DNA of 64,000 nt from NCBI GenBank assembly GCA_024398815.1, contig JAKSIL010000015.1, positions 16,270 to 80,269 on the forward strand. The letters run 5' to 3'. This document shows, piece after piece, positions 34,156-43,799 of the stretch (position 1 is its first letter; each line of letters begins with the position of its first letter). Under the pieces are notes generated by a model. That model worked only from the letters and a program-made list of their open reading frames with translations, made no database searches and had not been told where the DNA came from. A program made the position numbers and the translations under genes. This DNA comes from Fibrobacter sp. (GTDB lineage: Bacteria; Fibrobacterota; Fibrobacteria; Fibrobacterales; Fibrobacteraceae).

Positions 34156-36204
34156 TCACTTATTCACAACGACGCGCTGCTGCACTATGCGGCCGCGATT
34201 ATTGCGAACCTGCAAAATGTAGCGACCACGAGCCAAATTGCGGGTCGGCACTTTCACATCGCCACCATTCATGCGCGCAGAATACACGACAACCCCCTGC
34301 ATGTCGTACAAAGTCACATCGACCTGCTGCAACGGTAGCTCCAGTGCTACGGCTGCAGAAACCGCAGTTCTGCTCGAATCGGCACATTCTGCCGCAGAAC
34401 CGTTTCCGTCTTCTGCGCAATCCGCCGGATTTTTCTGAGAATCGCCGGTGTCGCCCTTCGACGTATCCTTCGCGACAGTATCCTTGACAGGTTCCACATA
34501 CGGGTGCTCGGGGTCATCCACAATGACCTTGAAATCGATGGAACTTTCGCAGCCGACCGCGTTCGTGTAGTTCGCCGTGTAGATGCCGCTCATGGTGCCG
34601 TCCATCTTCTTCAAGTTGATTTCGCGGCTCGTCGAAGTAAAGTTCGCAGGGCCCGTCCAGACCCAGCGACCGCCTTCCCACGGATGCGGGCCGATTACAA
34701 TCGAGGAGCCCTTCTTCACGTTCACTTCGGTCATCTCGTCCCAGCCGGCCTCGTCGATGTTCACGTACGGAATGATGTCGCTCGGCACGCAGACGCCACC
34801 TTCAGCACCTTCGATGACCATCGTCGTCACGGTGTTGTTCTTCGCCGTCATGGAAAGCGTCTTGCCCGAAAGCGCGATGTCCTCGACCGGCTTGAGGCTG
34901 CCCGGCAGTTCGAAGCGAACAACCTTTGCCGTAGAGCCAATTTTATCGAAGCCGCTCAAGTCAAATTCATATTTCTTATCGCCTTCGCCACTGTTGCGCA
35001 CGACAATCACAAGCGCCTTGTCCGGACGGATGGCGGCAAGCGTGTTCGGCTTGTCGGTATCTATAATGCGAGACCCCGGGCGGATGTAGCGGCTGAAGGC
35101 CGCATGCATGTAGAAACGCGGCATGTACGAGAAAGTCTGCTTTTTGTGGTCGGCGTAAATCGTGCGCCAGTTTTCGGCGGGGTCCGCAATCTGCCAGTCA
35201 ACCCAGGCTTCCGCGTGCATGTCGTGGATGTCCTGGATAATGCGGTCGGCCATCCAGAGCGCAATGTTTTCGTCGCCGCTCTTGCTCAACGGGCCCGTTT
35301 CGGATTGCCAAACGCGCTTGTTCAGGCCGAAGGCGCGATTGTAGAACTGCGAGCGGTAATTGCCGTCGGAATAACTGTGCGTGTTCACCTGGAACATGTA
35401 CGAAAGCGCCTCGGCCGTGTAGCCGCCCAACTGCTCAAACGCCTGCTTGATGGACGTTTCGTCGGCAGCGCTCACGGACGTTTCCGGGAACAGTCCCTTT
35501 TTCTTGAGGGCCTTTCCGAGTTCAACAATCATCGCAGACTGGTTGTTCTTGAAGCCGCAGCCTTCCTGGCCGCCGTTCGATTTCCACCAGCCGGCGCTCG
35601 GTTCGTTGAAAGGCTCCACCGTGCGGAAGGTAATTCCCCACTCCGTCTTGAAATGCAAAGCCACTTCAGAGAGGTAGTCGGCAAAATCGTCGAAGTAATC
35701 GCTCTTGAGGTTGTCGGAACCGTCACTGGATCCCGAGACGCAGCCGCTCTTCGTCATCCACCACGGAGGGGAATTGCTGAACGCCTCGAAAATCGGCTCC
35801 TTCACAAGTTTATTGAGAGTCGTCGCGACCGCGCGCTGGGTGGGGTCCGCCGTCCAGTCGAAATCGCCTTTTTCCGTGGGCTTGTAGCCCGGCACCTTGC
35901 CGCCGCCGTCACCCTTCGTAAGGTGGTTATGGCCCGGCTGGTCGCCACCGCCGATGTTGTAGCGGAAAACATTGTAGCCAAGGCCCGTATCCGGGTCGGC
36001 AATCGCGCCGAGGAACTTGTTGCGATTCGCCTCGTCCCAGGCGCCCACCAATTCCGCCCACCAGCAAAGGCTAGTCCCCCAGCCTTCGAAAGTCTGGTAC
36101 TTCTTTGCGGGGTCCACGACGACCTTCGTCTGGGCCTCTGCCGTTGACAAAAAACCGGCCGCAAGAATCGACGACAAAAACGCGCTCTTAACAAAACTCT
36201 TCAT
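34156..36204 (-). CDS. Secreted GH30-type glycoside hydrolase (endo-beta-1,6-galactanase-like)
   Basis: A 682-residue enzyme with a signal peptide ending STAEAQ. The (beta/alpha)8 catalytic domain (about 26-470) has FEGWGTSLCWWA and FRYNIGGGDQ, then SNSPPWWM and TVEPFNEPSAGWW (acid/base Glu201). WQSETG carries the nucleophile (Glu302). This motif set is that of GH30-like enzymes active on beta-1,6-galactan or related side chains. An Ig-like domain (about 475-575), a Pro/Asp linker and a C-terminal sorting-like domain (VTLYDMQGVVVYSARMNGGD ... VVVNK) follow. It is probably surface-located and acts on plant or microbial polysaccharide; the exact substrate is not determinable. Confidence 0.85.
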   Translation of the reverse strand: MKSFVKSAFLSSILAAGFLSTAEAQTKVVVDPAKKYQTFEGWGTSLCWWAELVGAWDEANRNKFLGAIADPDTGLGYNVFRYNIGGGDQPGHNHLTKGDGGGKVPGYKPTEKGDFDWTADPTQRAVATTLNKLVKEPIFEAFSNSPPWWMTKSGCVSGSSDGSDNLKSDYFDDFADYLSEVALHFKTEWGITFRTVEPFNEPSAGWWKSNGGQEGCGFKNNQSAMIVELGKALKKKGLFPETSVSAADETSIKQAFEQLGGYTAEALSYMFQVNTHSYSDGNYRSQFYNRAFGLNKRVWQSETGPLSKSGDENIALWMADRIIQDIHDMHAEAWVDWQIADPAENWRTIYADHKKQTFSYMPRFYMHAAFSRYIRPGSRIIDTDKPNTLAAIRPDKALVIVVRNSGEGDKKYEFDLSGFDKIGSTAKVVRFELPGSLKPVEDIALSGKTLSMTAKNNTVTTMVIEGAEGGVCVPSDIIPYVNIDEAGWDEMTEVNVKKGSSIVIGPHPWEGGRWVWTGPANFTSTSREINLKKMDGTMSGIYTANYTNAVGCESSIDFKVIVDDPEHPYVEPVKDTVAKDTSKGDTGDSQKNPADCAEDGNGSAAECADSSRTAVSAAVALELPLQQVDVTLYDMQGVVVYSARMNGGDVKVPTRNLARGRYILQVRNNRGRIVQQRVVVNK

Positions 36205-36337
36205 TTTTCCAACCCTTTTGCGCCTTTAACGATGCACCAACAACAAAAGGCACTCTATAAATATAATCTAACCACCCCAAATCGGTTCTCGGAGTTCCAC
36301 GAAAATCAGCTTGTTATTCTGCTAAAATGCCCGAAAG

Positions 36338-36523
36338 CACCCACTAAATTGAATTTTTCATGCATTTAGTGGGTGAAATATTACTTTGTCCGTAGTAAAA
36401 CAAGCACTTTTGCAAACTTTCTAGAGCGTTCGCACCCACTAAATTGAAAATTTTGCGTATTTAGTAGGTGTTTTTGAGAAAACCGCACCCACTAAATCAA
36501 TGTTTTCGCTCATTTAGTGGGTG
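36338..36523. repeat. Three 38-bp palindromic repeats
   Basis: At 36338-36375, 36433-36470 and 36486-36523 the same design recurs: 12-bp arm CACCCACTAAAT, 14-nt loop, 12-bp arm ATTTAGTGGGTG (one mismatch in copy 2). The loops differ in sequence but never in length. They fill the 315-bp gap between the GH30-type gene and a truncated Rpn-type frame that begins inside the last arm. There is no other gene in the gap. Confidence 0.9.
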
Positions 36524-36775
36524 CTTAAGTATATTTTGACAGACTTAGGGAAGTTCAACAAGAGCTTCGAGCAACTCGAAACCGACGACGAAACAAAGGA
36601 GGCTCAGGTGGCTTGCAGGATGAGTGTTGAAGAACAAATCGGGCGACTCGCCATGGCCTTCGTCGACGGCAAGGAAGAAGGGCGCAAGGAAGAGCGCGAA
36701 AAACTCTCGGCCGAAATCGCAGCCAAAGATGCTGAGATTCGACGACTGAGCTCACTTTTGGCCCAAAAGGCTTGA
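36521..36775 (+). pseudogene. C-terminal fragment of an Rpn-type protein
   Basis: An 84-codon frame starting with GTG inside the third 38-bp palindrome. Its C-terminal part (VDGKEEGRKEEREKLSAEIA, ending LSSLLAQKA) is the charged helical tail seen in Rpn/PD-(D/E)XK transposase-family proteins, and it ends like the relative at 13233. A TAG stop lies two codons upstream in frame, and no nuclease domain precedes it. It looks like a 5'-truncated relic whose break coincides with the palindromic repeat. Confidence 0.6.
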
Positions 36776-36910
36776 TTTTACTTTTTCTTTAGGGAATCAC
36801 TCTAAACAAGTTCATCGCAAAAGTCATACCGAAGAAAACCCGGCATCGGAAAACCTTTTTACAGTGCATCATACCGTTATTTTTGCACCGCAAAAAAGTA
36901 TATTTTTTGC

Positions 36911-38182
36911 ATGAACTTGTTAAAGCGCATCATTTTTGCAATCGTATTGGTTGCGAGCTTGCCTTCAGCCGTATTAGCCGAATTCATAGCCGTACTGGAA
37001 ACGGCTGAAAATCCAAAGGGACTCATGACCCTCTCGGAACGGCAGTACATCACCAACGTACTTCGCGAAATTGCGCTGCAGCAGCTTCCAGCCGAACAAA
37101 ACTACACCATCATGACCCGCGAAAACATCAATGCAATGCTTCCGCCGGGCAAGTCGCTCGAAGACTGCGAAGGAAGCTGCGTCGCCGAAACTGGTCGCAA
37201 CATATCGGCTGATTTCGTCGCGCAGGCTGTCATTGGCAAGTTCGGCGAAGACATCACCATCAACGTGGAACTTTACGAAACCGCAAGCAACAAGCTGGTA
37301 GCGAGTGCAAACGGCCGCAGCCAGGATTTGCAGGGGCTGGCCGATTTCATCAACGAGAAGACTCCCGCCCTATTTTCAAAAGCGAAACGCCCTGAACTCG
37401 CGGCAGATACGATCGCGGCACCTGCGGCGGATACAATCGCGGCACCTGCGGCGGATACGATCGCGGCACCTGCGGCGGATACTATCGCGGCAGCTCCTGC
37501 GACAACTTCCTCAGATTCTGTCAGGGCGCATTCGCTTGCCCCATCAGCGGATACAATAACAGCAACTCCCGCGGCACCGATTTCTGCAGTCCCAACAGCT
37601 GCACCTGCACCAACATCCGACACAGTCGCATCCGACGAACCTGACAGTTCCCTCGCATTCGCCGGCTCCGACGACCTCGACACTCCGCGTTTCCGTCACG
37701 GCCCATGGATTCACTTCGGACAATACGAAGACTCGGAAGGCCTTATCGGACTTGGGCAAGCCTACGAAGCAGGCTACACCGCATCGCTGCGAATTTCAAA
37801 ATGGATAGACATCATGGCCGGCGTGAGCTTTGAAATCCTGAATGCCCGCGAATACGAAGAAACATGCTTTTACAGCATTGGCGCCGAAGTCTGCACCGAA
37901 GACGTCGAAAACGTTTACTCCGTCGGGCTCACCATCCCGCTTGCATTCAAAATCCGCACGAAAGTTCCAGTAATCTGGTACACCCTTGGCTACAAGTTCC
38001 GCTTGCCATCGTTCGTCGACGAATTCTTCAACGGTGTGCACGACGTCACCGGAGGCATCGGCCTCACCGCTTGGAAATTCGACATCCAGCTTCTTGCGCA
38101 GGTTCCCATCATTCACAGTTACTTCGAAGAAAACATGACCGGTCCGCAAATGGGCCTCACGCTTACATACTGGATTAGGTAA
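36911..38182 (+). CDS. Exported protein with AADTIAAP repeats and barrel-like C-terminus
   Basis: A 423-residue protein with signal peptide (PSAVLAE). An N-terminal alpha/beta domain of about 130 residues (YTIMTRENINAMLPPGKSLE; GKFGEDITINVELYE) resembles the periplasmic domain used by CsgG/TolB-like envelope proteins. An Ala/Pro/Thr linker follows, with four AADTIAAP repeats (about 164-196). The C-terminal ~170 residues have alternating hydrophobic strands and aromatic residues and end TLTYWIR, as in outer-membrane barrels. Function not recognised. TATATT ends 6 nt before the ATG, so the message may be leaderless. Confidence 0.7.
   Translation: MNLLKRIIFAIVLVASLPSAVLAEFIAVLETAENPKGLMTLSERQYITNVLREIALQQLPAEQNYTIMTRENINAMLPPGKSLEDCEGSCVAETGRNISADFVAQAVIGKFGEDITINVELYETASNKLVASANGRSQDLQGLADFINEKTPALFSKAKRPELAADTIAAPAADTIAAPAADTIAAPAADTIAAAPATTSSDSVRAHSLAPSADTITATPAAPISAVPTAAPAPTSDTVASDEPDSSLAFAGSDDLDTPRFRHGPWIHFGQYEDSEGLIGLGQAYEAGYTASLRISKWIDIMAGVSFEILNAREYEETCFYSIGAEVCTEDVENVYSVGLTIPLAFKIRTKVPVIWYTLGYKFRLPSFVDEFFNGVHDVTGGIGLTAWKFDIQLLAQVPIIHSYFEENMTGPQMGLTLTYWIR
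37400..37495 (+). repeat. 24-bp in-frame tandem repeat
   Basis: Four consecutive 24-bp units starting at 37400, 37424, 37448 and 37472, each close to GCGGCGGATACGATCGCGGC plus ACCT, encode AADTIAAP. Near-identity at DNA level suggests recent expansion. Confidence 0.85.
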
Positions 38183-38185
38183 GGC

Positions 38186-38791
38186 CTACTTCAGCAGCAG
38201 ACTATACAACTTTTCGAACTTCATGTAAACAGTGGGGCGACAGCAACCCATGCGCCTGGCCACCTCGGCCTCTTCGCACTTGTCGTAAAGATTAAACGTC
38301 TCCACGCAATGCTCCCAAAAACGAGAGAGCTTCGGATTGTCGGCCACTTCACGGCCGATGGATTCCACCATGCGCTTGTGCCTGCTGGATTCCTCGAAAT
38401 CGGCACTTTCGTCAACCAGGAGATCGGAATCCCAGAACGACGGATCATCCACAACCTTTTCGCGCGAATAGATAGCGGAGTTGCGGCGTTTTTCGCTGGC
38501 GATATTCCACACCACCCTTTGCACCAGGTACTTCACGAGCGGAACTCCGCGGGATGCGTCGTAGTTCATGATAGCCGACTGGAAATGAATATAGCAGTCA
38601 GCCAACAAGGCGCGGTAACGCTCATCGTTAGAAAGTCCATTCAACTGAAAATCGGACTGCCTTTTGCGAGATTGCGAAACGGCCACACGCATGATCGTAG
38701 CACCGTAGCGCGCCCAAAGTAACTTGATGGCAGAATTCGGACCCAGCTGAGCCATACCCACCAAAACGTAATCCAATTTATCCATATCCAA
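38186..38791 (-). CDS. Sigma-70-family-like RNA polymerase sigma factor
   Basis: A 201-residue protein. The N-terminal half resembles sigma region 2 (ALLADCYIHFQSAIMNYDAS and VPLVKYLVQRVVWNIASEKR). The C-terminal part carries a region-4-like helix-turn-helix (EEAEVARRMGCCRPTVYMKF). It is shorter and more divergent than ECF factors and has no anti-sigma gene next to it. It could instead be a sigma-like regulator of mobile origin. It converges with the exported repeat protein. Confidence 0.65.
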   Translation of the reverse strand: MDMDKLDYVLVGMAQLGPNSAIKLLWARYGATIMRVAVSQSRKRQSDFQLNGLSNDERYRALLADCYIHFQSAIMNYDASRGVPLVKYLVQRVVWNIASEKRRNSAIYSREKVVDDPSFWDSDLLVDESADFEESSRHKRMVESIGREVADNPKLSRFWEHCVETFNLYDKCEEAEVARRMGCCRPTVYMKFEKLYSLLLK

Positions 38792-39001
38792 CCTATCTCC
38801 TGATTTTAAGACGACTCCGTACTACTCACCCGCATTCACGGGAGAATACATCTACAAGGCTCTATGAGGGGAATTAGATGTGAGTCATCTTCATTTGAAG
38901 GAAGTGCCGTAGCACCCCCAATTTAAAATTTAACAAAAATTTATGTCATTTTTTGACACTAAACAAAAAGTGCCAAAAAAGATTTTTCAAGAGGCTCCGC
39001 T

Positions 39002-41341
39002 TTAAAATCCCATGGTCCTCCCGGCACGCGCATCCTTGCAATTCACTTCTTTGCGAAGCTCCTGTTCAATGCGTTCAGGCGTGAGAGACGCAGCGGGCAA
39101 ATAGCGCAAACGATTATTCACGGCGCCAAAATCGCCAGGTGCAAGCATGGGAATGTCAGCTGCCGACGAAATAAATTCCACATTGGGGAAGAACGATTCC
39201 CAAATGTTCTTGACGCCCTCGGGCTTGAGGTACTTGAAGCCGAGCTTCAAGGCAAAACGCCTGCGACTCGCCTGGTCCAGCACATTCTCGAAGTTGGTGG
39301 CCGCCACGAAAATTCCCTTGAAATTTTCCATGCGCGTCAGGATTTCGTTCACCTTCGAAATGTCGTGACTCTGGAAGGCTCCGGAACGATCTTGCAAGAA
39401 GCTGTCGGCTTCATCGATGAACAAGATGGACTTGGTGCGTTCCGCCTCTTCGAAGGCGGCGGCAATCTGCGCCTCGGTCTGCCCTACGAAGCAACCCAGC
39501 AAGTCGCTCGCGCGCTTCACGATAAGATTGCGGCCCAAAGAGCGTGCCATGTGACGCACAAATTCCGTCTTGCCGGTGCCCGGAGGGCCGTACAGAAGAA
39601 TGTTCAGCGAATTAGGCGCAGAATCCTCGTCCAGATTTTTCCAGACGCTATCGTAATTACGAACAACTTCCATCACCTCGTTCACGGAACCATCGATGTT
39701 CAAGCCGTCCAGCGAATAATGCGGCGCATGGCTTTCCAACTCGTGAAGGTCGCCGTTCACAATTCCAAGCAAGCGCGTGTGAGCCTTGAGGATGCGGCTG
39801 GCCGCCATGAAAGCATTCTTGCAAGCGCCCTTCTTCTTGAGGGCACGAACTTCCTTCACGGCAAGCGCGTAGCCGCCAGCCATAGCCGGGAATTCCACCA
39901 CCAAGCGCATTTTTTCTTCGGGAGTGAACAGCGACTCAGCCTTCTGCGCCTTGAGCACAGAATTCAACACGCTCAAACGTTCATCCTTCGCAAGACTCTT
40001 GAAAGACATCGAAAAATCGAAACGGCGGCGGGTACTGCGCTCCACGAATTCCATGGAATTCGAAATCCAAATGACCGGCGTACGCAAGTCCTCGAAGAAG
40101 CTGTTCAAAACGCCCTTTTCGCAACCATTCAAAACAAGGTCGGCTTCGTCTACGAGAATAATTCCCGGATTGCTTTCGCAATGCCAATCGGCCAAAGTAA
40201 TCGCGCGCAGACGATAATTCTGCAGGCATTCGGAGCGGGAATCAAAATGACGACGTAATTCCTCCATGCGTAAATTGTTGCCGATACTCACCTCCCAAAG
40301 AGGCACATTCAACTCCTTCGCAACGGCCTTCGCCAATTCAGTTTTCCCGGTCCCTTCGACACCATAAAACAAAATGTTCAGAGGATGCTCGCGACCGTGA
40401 TTCCTGATCATGTCGAGCACCAGCCGGGCATCCGGATTGCCGCCTTGCAACTGCTCGAAAGGCACCGAGCACGCCGGCGCACGCCTAAAGGCCTTCAGTT
40501 CGGCAACATCCGTATTGCCGTCCAAGAACTTGCCGGCCTCCTCCACGACATCGAAATCGCTATCGACGATGTTCAACTTGACAAGCGAACCCTTCGAACT
40601 CAAAGCCTTGCTCACCCGTTCTTCCGACAAGCCCGTAATCCTTGCGATATCTTCGATTTCTATCGAGCTGTCGCCAAAATGCGAACGACAGCGACGACGA
40701 TTCGACATTCCGAATTCGTCGTTCAGCGAAAGCAATTCATTGTTGCGGAGCCACAAATAAAGCAACACCTCCGTCTCGTCGTCGGTGAGGCGAAACGTTT
40801 CCTTCAGCTTGAGCATGCGACGGTACGTAGAATCGCTCGCCGGGACACCCTTCTTCACAATCTTCAACGCATAGTTGATGAGACTATTCGCAAGCATTTG
40901 CTGCATCTGCATAAAAAGCTGAGGCGCCATGTCGTCATTGTCCACATGCGAAATATCCTTCAAAAAATTGACGACCGCCATGCGACGGCAGGCGGGCCTG
41001 CATTCGTCCATATAACGCTTGATGGCGCGAAGCATGGAACTGCAGCACACATCGCAATCGTAGCAGTCATCTTCGAAATCGCCATTGCGACCCTTCCTCT
41101 TTTTAATGTAGGGTTTGAAAAGCGCCACCACGGAGTCGACAAAATCACCCATAGTTTCGGGCCCCATGAGCTTCAGGGCAATCTGGACGGAAATAGCATT
41201 CGTATTATCCTGCAAGATGCGCACCCAGTACTCCAGCAGTTTGAGGCTCGAAAAATCCTTTTTCGGGGTACTGTGAAGCTTCAGGAAGGCCGTTTTTTCA
41301 AGATTTTCGGCAATTTTTGCGAAATAGGTTTTGCTGTTCAT
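39002..41341 (-). CDS. Tandem AAA+ ATPase
   Basis: A 779-residue protein with two AAA+ modules behind a ~300-residue helical N-terminal region that includes a Cys cluster (DDCYDCDVCCSSML). Module 1 has Walker A YGVEGTGKTE near residue 325 and Walker B IILVDEADLVLNG. Module 2 has YGPPGTGKTE near 585, FVGQTEAQIAAAFEEAERTK, Walker B ILFIDEADSF and arginine-finger region ASRRRFALKL. Module 2 is CDC48-like; module 1 lacks several consensus features. AGAGGA lies 8 nt before the ATG at 41341, preferred over an upstream GTG. Substrate unknown; a 30-bp palindrome lies upstream. Confidence 0.85.
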   Translation of the reverse strand: MNSKTYFAKIAENLEKTAFLKLHSTPKKDFSSLKLLEYWVRILQDNTNAISVQIALKLMGPETMGDFVDSVVALFKPYIKKRKGRNGDFEDDCYDCDVCCSSMLRAIKRYMDECRPACRRMAVVNFLKDISHVDNDDMAPQLFMQMQQMLANSLINYALKIVKKGVPASDSTYRRMLKLKETFRLTDDETEVLLYLWLRNNELLSLNDEFGMSNRRRCRSHFGDSSIEIEDIARITGLSEERVSKALSSKGSLVKLNIVDSDFDVVEEAGKFLDGNTDVAELKAFRRAPACSVPFEQLQGGNPDARLVLDMIRNHGREHPLNILFYGVEGTGKTELAKAVAKELNVPLWEVSIGNNLRMEELRRHFDSRSECLQNYRLRAITLADWHCESNPGIILVDEADLVLNGCEKGVLNSFFEDLRTPVIWISNSMEFVERSTRRRFDFSMSFKSLAKDERLSVLNSVLKAQKAESLFTPEEKMRLVVEFPAMAGGYALAVKEVRALKKKGACKNAFMAASRILKAHTRLLGIVNGDLHELESHAPHYSLDGLNIDGSVNEVMEVVRNYDSVWKNLDEDSAPNSLNILLYGPPGTGKTEFVRHMARSLGRNLIVKRASDLLGCFVGQTEAQIAAAFEEAERTKSILFIDEADSFLQDRSGAFQSHDISKVNEILTRMENFKGIFVAATNFENVLDQASRRRFALKLGFKYLKPEGVKNIWESFFPNVEFISSAADIPMLAPGDFGAVNNRLRYLPAASLTPERIEQELRKEVNCKDARAGRTMGF

Positions 41342-41426
41342 TAAATCCTCTTTTGACACTATCTATATCGCTTTGAAAAATGGAATTGTCAAACCTTTTT
41401 TCAAAAAATCCCGGTTTTGCGCACTC

Positions 41427-41456
41427 TCTATATGTATCAAAAGTGATACATATAGA
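41427..41456. promoter_or_regulatory. 30-bp perfect palindrome upstream of the AAA+ gene
   Basis: TCTATATGTATCA (41427-41439), AAAG, then TGATACATATAGA (41444-41456) form a perfect 13-bp inverted repeat 86 bp upstream of the start codon. A degenerate version (ACTATCTATATCGCTTTGA) lies at about 41358-41376. This looks like an operator pair for a dimeric repressor. Confidence 0.5.
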
Positions 41457-41597
41457 AAACAGGTCCAAAAAACATGCTTTTTCCCTGAAAAAATCCTCCC
41501 CAAAAATCTTGCATCAACGCCGTTACTTTTTTAATTTATACACATAACGATAAGCGTTGGGATGTTTCTGAAAAGGAAATAAGGAGAAAAATAAAAG

Positions 41598-41624
41598 CCC
41601 CGGTTGAAAACAACCGGGGTTTTT
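41598..41624 (-). terminator. Terminator after the double-FISUMP gene
   Basis: CCCCGGTTG-AAAA-CAACCGGGG is a perfect 9-bp stem with T-rich tracts on both sides. It lies 34 bp after the FISUMP stop codon on the minus strand. Confidence 0.88.
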
Positions 41625-41657
41625 CGCATTTTCACGCTATCGCGCAGGCGACTACAA

Positions 41658-43799
41658 TCAATTCTTTACACAGCGGACACCCGCATAATTGCTCAAGCTG
41701 ATTGACGTCCAGGAGAACTGGCCTGAACTATTCCTAGTCAACTGGAATACGAACGAAAAGGAATCTCCCCTGCCGTTGTCCGTCGAGGTCCACAAATAAG
41801 CGTTCTCACCCAATTCCGAGTACGAGATGGTTTCTTCAGATACGCGGCCCCTGCCATTCGGAAGCAGGCTGAACTCGTAAATATCCGTGCCGTTTCCGAG
41901 AGTTGCGCTCCAGCCAGAAGTTGTCTTCAGCGGTGCGTAAGAAACACCTATGGATACATACAAAGTATCGAATTCCGCCCTGCTCGGCAAATGCCAACCA
42001 GAGGGGCAAACCTCGTTTGCGACTTCCCCTAAATAAAGTCTGCCGTAAGTATCGCAGTTGTCGTCGTCTCCGTAGCAGACGCTTCCTTCGGCATTGTAAT
42101 TCAGATTCTCGGCCATCCATGTAAGCTTGCCTATAGTCGTCGTCTTGTACACACGCTCGTCACGAGCATCCATGAACTCGCCCGTTTCAACCGTAGCGGG
42201 GTCGAGGGCGCCAATCGGATAAGCGGAAGCCTCGCCCTTGATGCACCTTACCGGATAAGCCATATACTTTGAATACGGCACCACTACGCCAACGTAATCG
42301 TAATCGCCAAAGAAGGTGAAGCCGAACGCCGAAGAAGAATCGCTTTCCACCGTCGAATGGTACATCGTCTGGCTGCCCAACTGGCTATAGGAATTATCGG
42401 ACTGGTCAAATTCAATGTGCCTGCCCGCGATTCTAAGGCCGAACCCGTAATCGTCCGTACCGCCGTCTTCTTCGGCCTTCAACCTTACGCCGGCCAAGCT
42501 GCCATTGTTGTTCGGATCCACAAATTCAACCAAAGCGTTCCATTCGTCGTAATTCGGAATGCGCCAGCCTTCGGGGCACACGCCCTGCACATTGCGCGGC
42601 GGCAGGCAAACGCCATCCAGGCCGCAACCCTTCGCATCGTCGCTGAACAGGCCTGCGGAATCCATCGCGGCAGACCACGAATAAAGCCTTCCGTAAATCT
42701 CGCAATTCTTTGGATCGTTCTTGTAGCAGAAACTCGTGGAATCCCAAAGCGTCGTCGGCTGCAGATAAGCGTAATTCAGATTCTCCGCCATCCAAACCTG
42801 GTCACCGATTTGCACAGTCCTGTACACGTGACCATCACGCGCGTCCACGAGCTTAGTGTCATCAAGTTCAGGGTCCACTGTCGAAGTATCTACAGTTGAC
42901 GTATCCACCGTCGAAGTATCCACCGTAGATGTGTCAACAGCCGATGTATCTACGAGCGCCGTATCTACCTTTGCCGTATCCGCCGCCGTCGTGTCGACTG
43001 TGGAAGTATCCGTCTTCGTCGTATCAATTTTCGTTGTCGTGTCGGCTGCAGTCGTATCCACTCGAGAAGTATCCACCTTCGCCGTATCCGCCGGTTCCTC
43101 AGGATCCTCGTCAATCGGCCCCGCAGGCTTGATTTCGCCGTCCCAGTACCCTGCCGACGTATATTCGTCTTCGCCAAGTTCCGTCAACTTCTCGGCTATT
43201 TCCTGAAGATACTCTATCGCGATGACTTCGGGTTCGAACTTCTTTGTGCATGTCAAATGAAGGACATCGCAAGTCTCCGCGCCAATCCAGTCCTTGACTT
43301 TGCCATTTCCATCTTCACATTCTTCCACGAACTTCGACGAATCCGCGCGGCAAGCGGAAATTCCATGGTCGTTGCGATATTGGAAGTCAATCTGGTCCAC
43401 TTCGACCGCCTTCTTCGAATCGCGATTCAACATGATCGTGAAATAGCCTACCTTGTCGGCGTTGCTAAGAAACAAACGCACGCCGTTCTCTTTCTTGTAC
43501 ACGTAAACGGAGTATTCGCCATAGTAAGTCTCTTTCTCCGAAGCATACTTCTTGCCGCTCGAAGTAAAGTCAATCTCGTACCAGTAGGCGCTTTCGCCAT
43601 ACTCGCTTTCCCACGTACACTTCGTGGAATCCACTTCGACCGACGGTTCCCAAGTCTTGAGAATCTTCTCGTATTTAACCAGTTCAGCGTTCTGCTCTTC
43701 CGTATAGCCGTTGGCCAGTTTCTTGTCGGAATCGCCACAACCCGCATAAAACAGGGATGCCACGCACAGGGCGCCTAAAATACCAAACCGCATCTTCAT
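41658..43799 (-). CDS. Double-FISUMP lipoprotein with TVDTS repeats (4)
   Basis: A 713-residue lipoprotein (lipobox FYAGC, Cys21). The N-terminal ~200 residues are unique. A Thr/Asp/Val linker then repeats TVDTS/TAKVD units (about 240-315) in place of the usual serine stalk. Two FISUMP domains follow, from DARDGHVYRTVQIGDQVWMA and from DARDERVYKTTTIGKLTWMA. The protein ends AGVRCVKN. Its ATG overlaps the stop of the upstream TIGR02147 gene by 3 bp, so the two are translationally coupled. Confidence 0.92.
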   Translation of the reverse strand: MKMRFGILGALCVASLFYAGCGDSDKKLANGYTEEQNAELVKYEKILKTWEPSVEVDSTKCTWESEYGESAYWYEIDFTSSGKKYASEKETYYGEYSVYVYKKENGVRLFLSNADKVGYFTIMLNRDSKKAVEVDQIDFQYRNDHGISACRADSSKFVEECEDGNGKVKDWIGAETCDVLHLTCTKKFEPEVIAIEYLQEIAEKLTELGEDEYTSAGYWDGEIKPAGPIDEDPEEPADTAKVDTSRVDTTAADTTTKIDTTKTDTSTVDTTAADTAKVDTALVDTSAVDTSTVDTSTVDTSTVDTSTVDPELDDTKLVDARDGHVYRTVQIGDQVWMAENLNYAYLQPTTLWDSTSFCYKNDPKNCEIYGRLYSWSAAMDSAGLFSDDAKGCGLDGVCLPPRNVQGVCPEGWRIPNYDEWNALVEFVDPNNNGSLAGVRLKAEEDGGTDDYGFGLRIAGRHIEFDQSDNSYSQLGSQTMYHSTVESDSSSAFGFTFFGDYDYVGVVVPYSKYMAYPVRCIKGEASAYPIGALDPATVETGEFMDARDERVYKTTTIGKLTWMAENLNYNAEGSVCYGDDDNCDTYGRLYLGEVANEVCPSGWHLPSRAEFDTLYVSIGVSYAPLKTTSGWSATLGNGTDIYEFSLLPNGRGRVSEETISYSELGENAYLWTSTDNGRGDSFSFVFQLTRNSSGQFSWTSISLSNYAGVRCVKN

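Noticed and set aside
36338..36523. Possible CRISPR array
   Set aside because: Only three units, unequal spacing (95 and 53 bp), conserved parts are palindrome arms around variable loops, and no cas genes are present.
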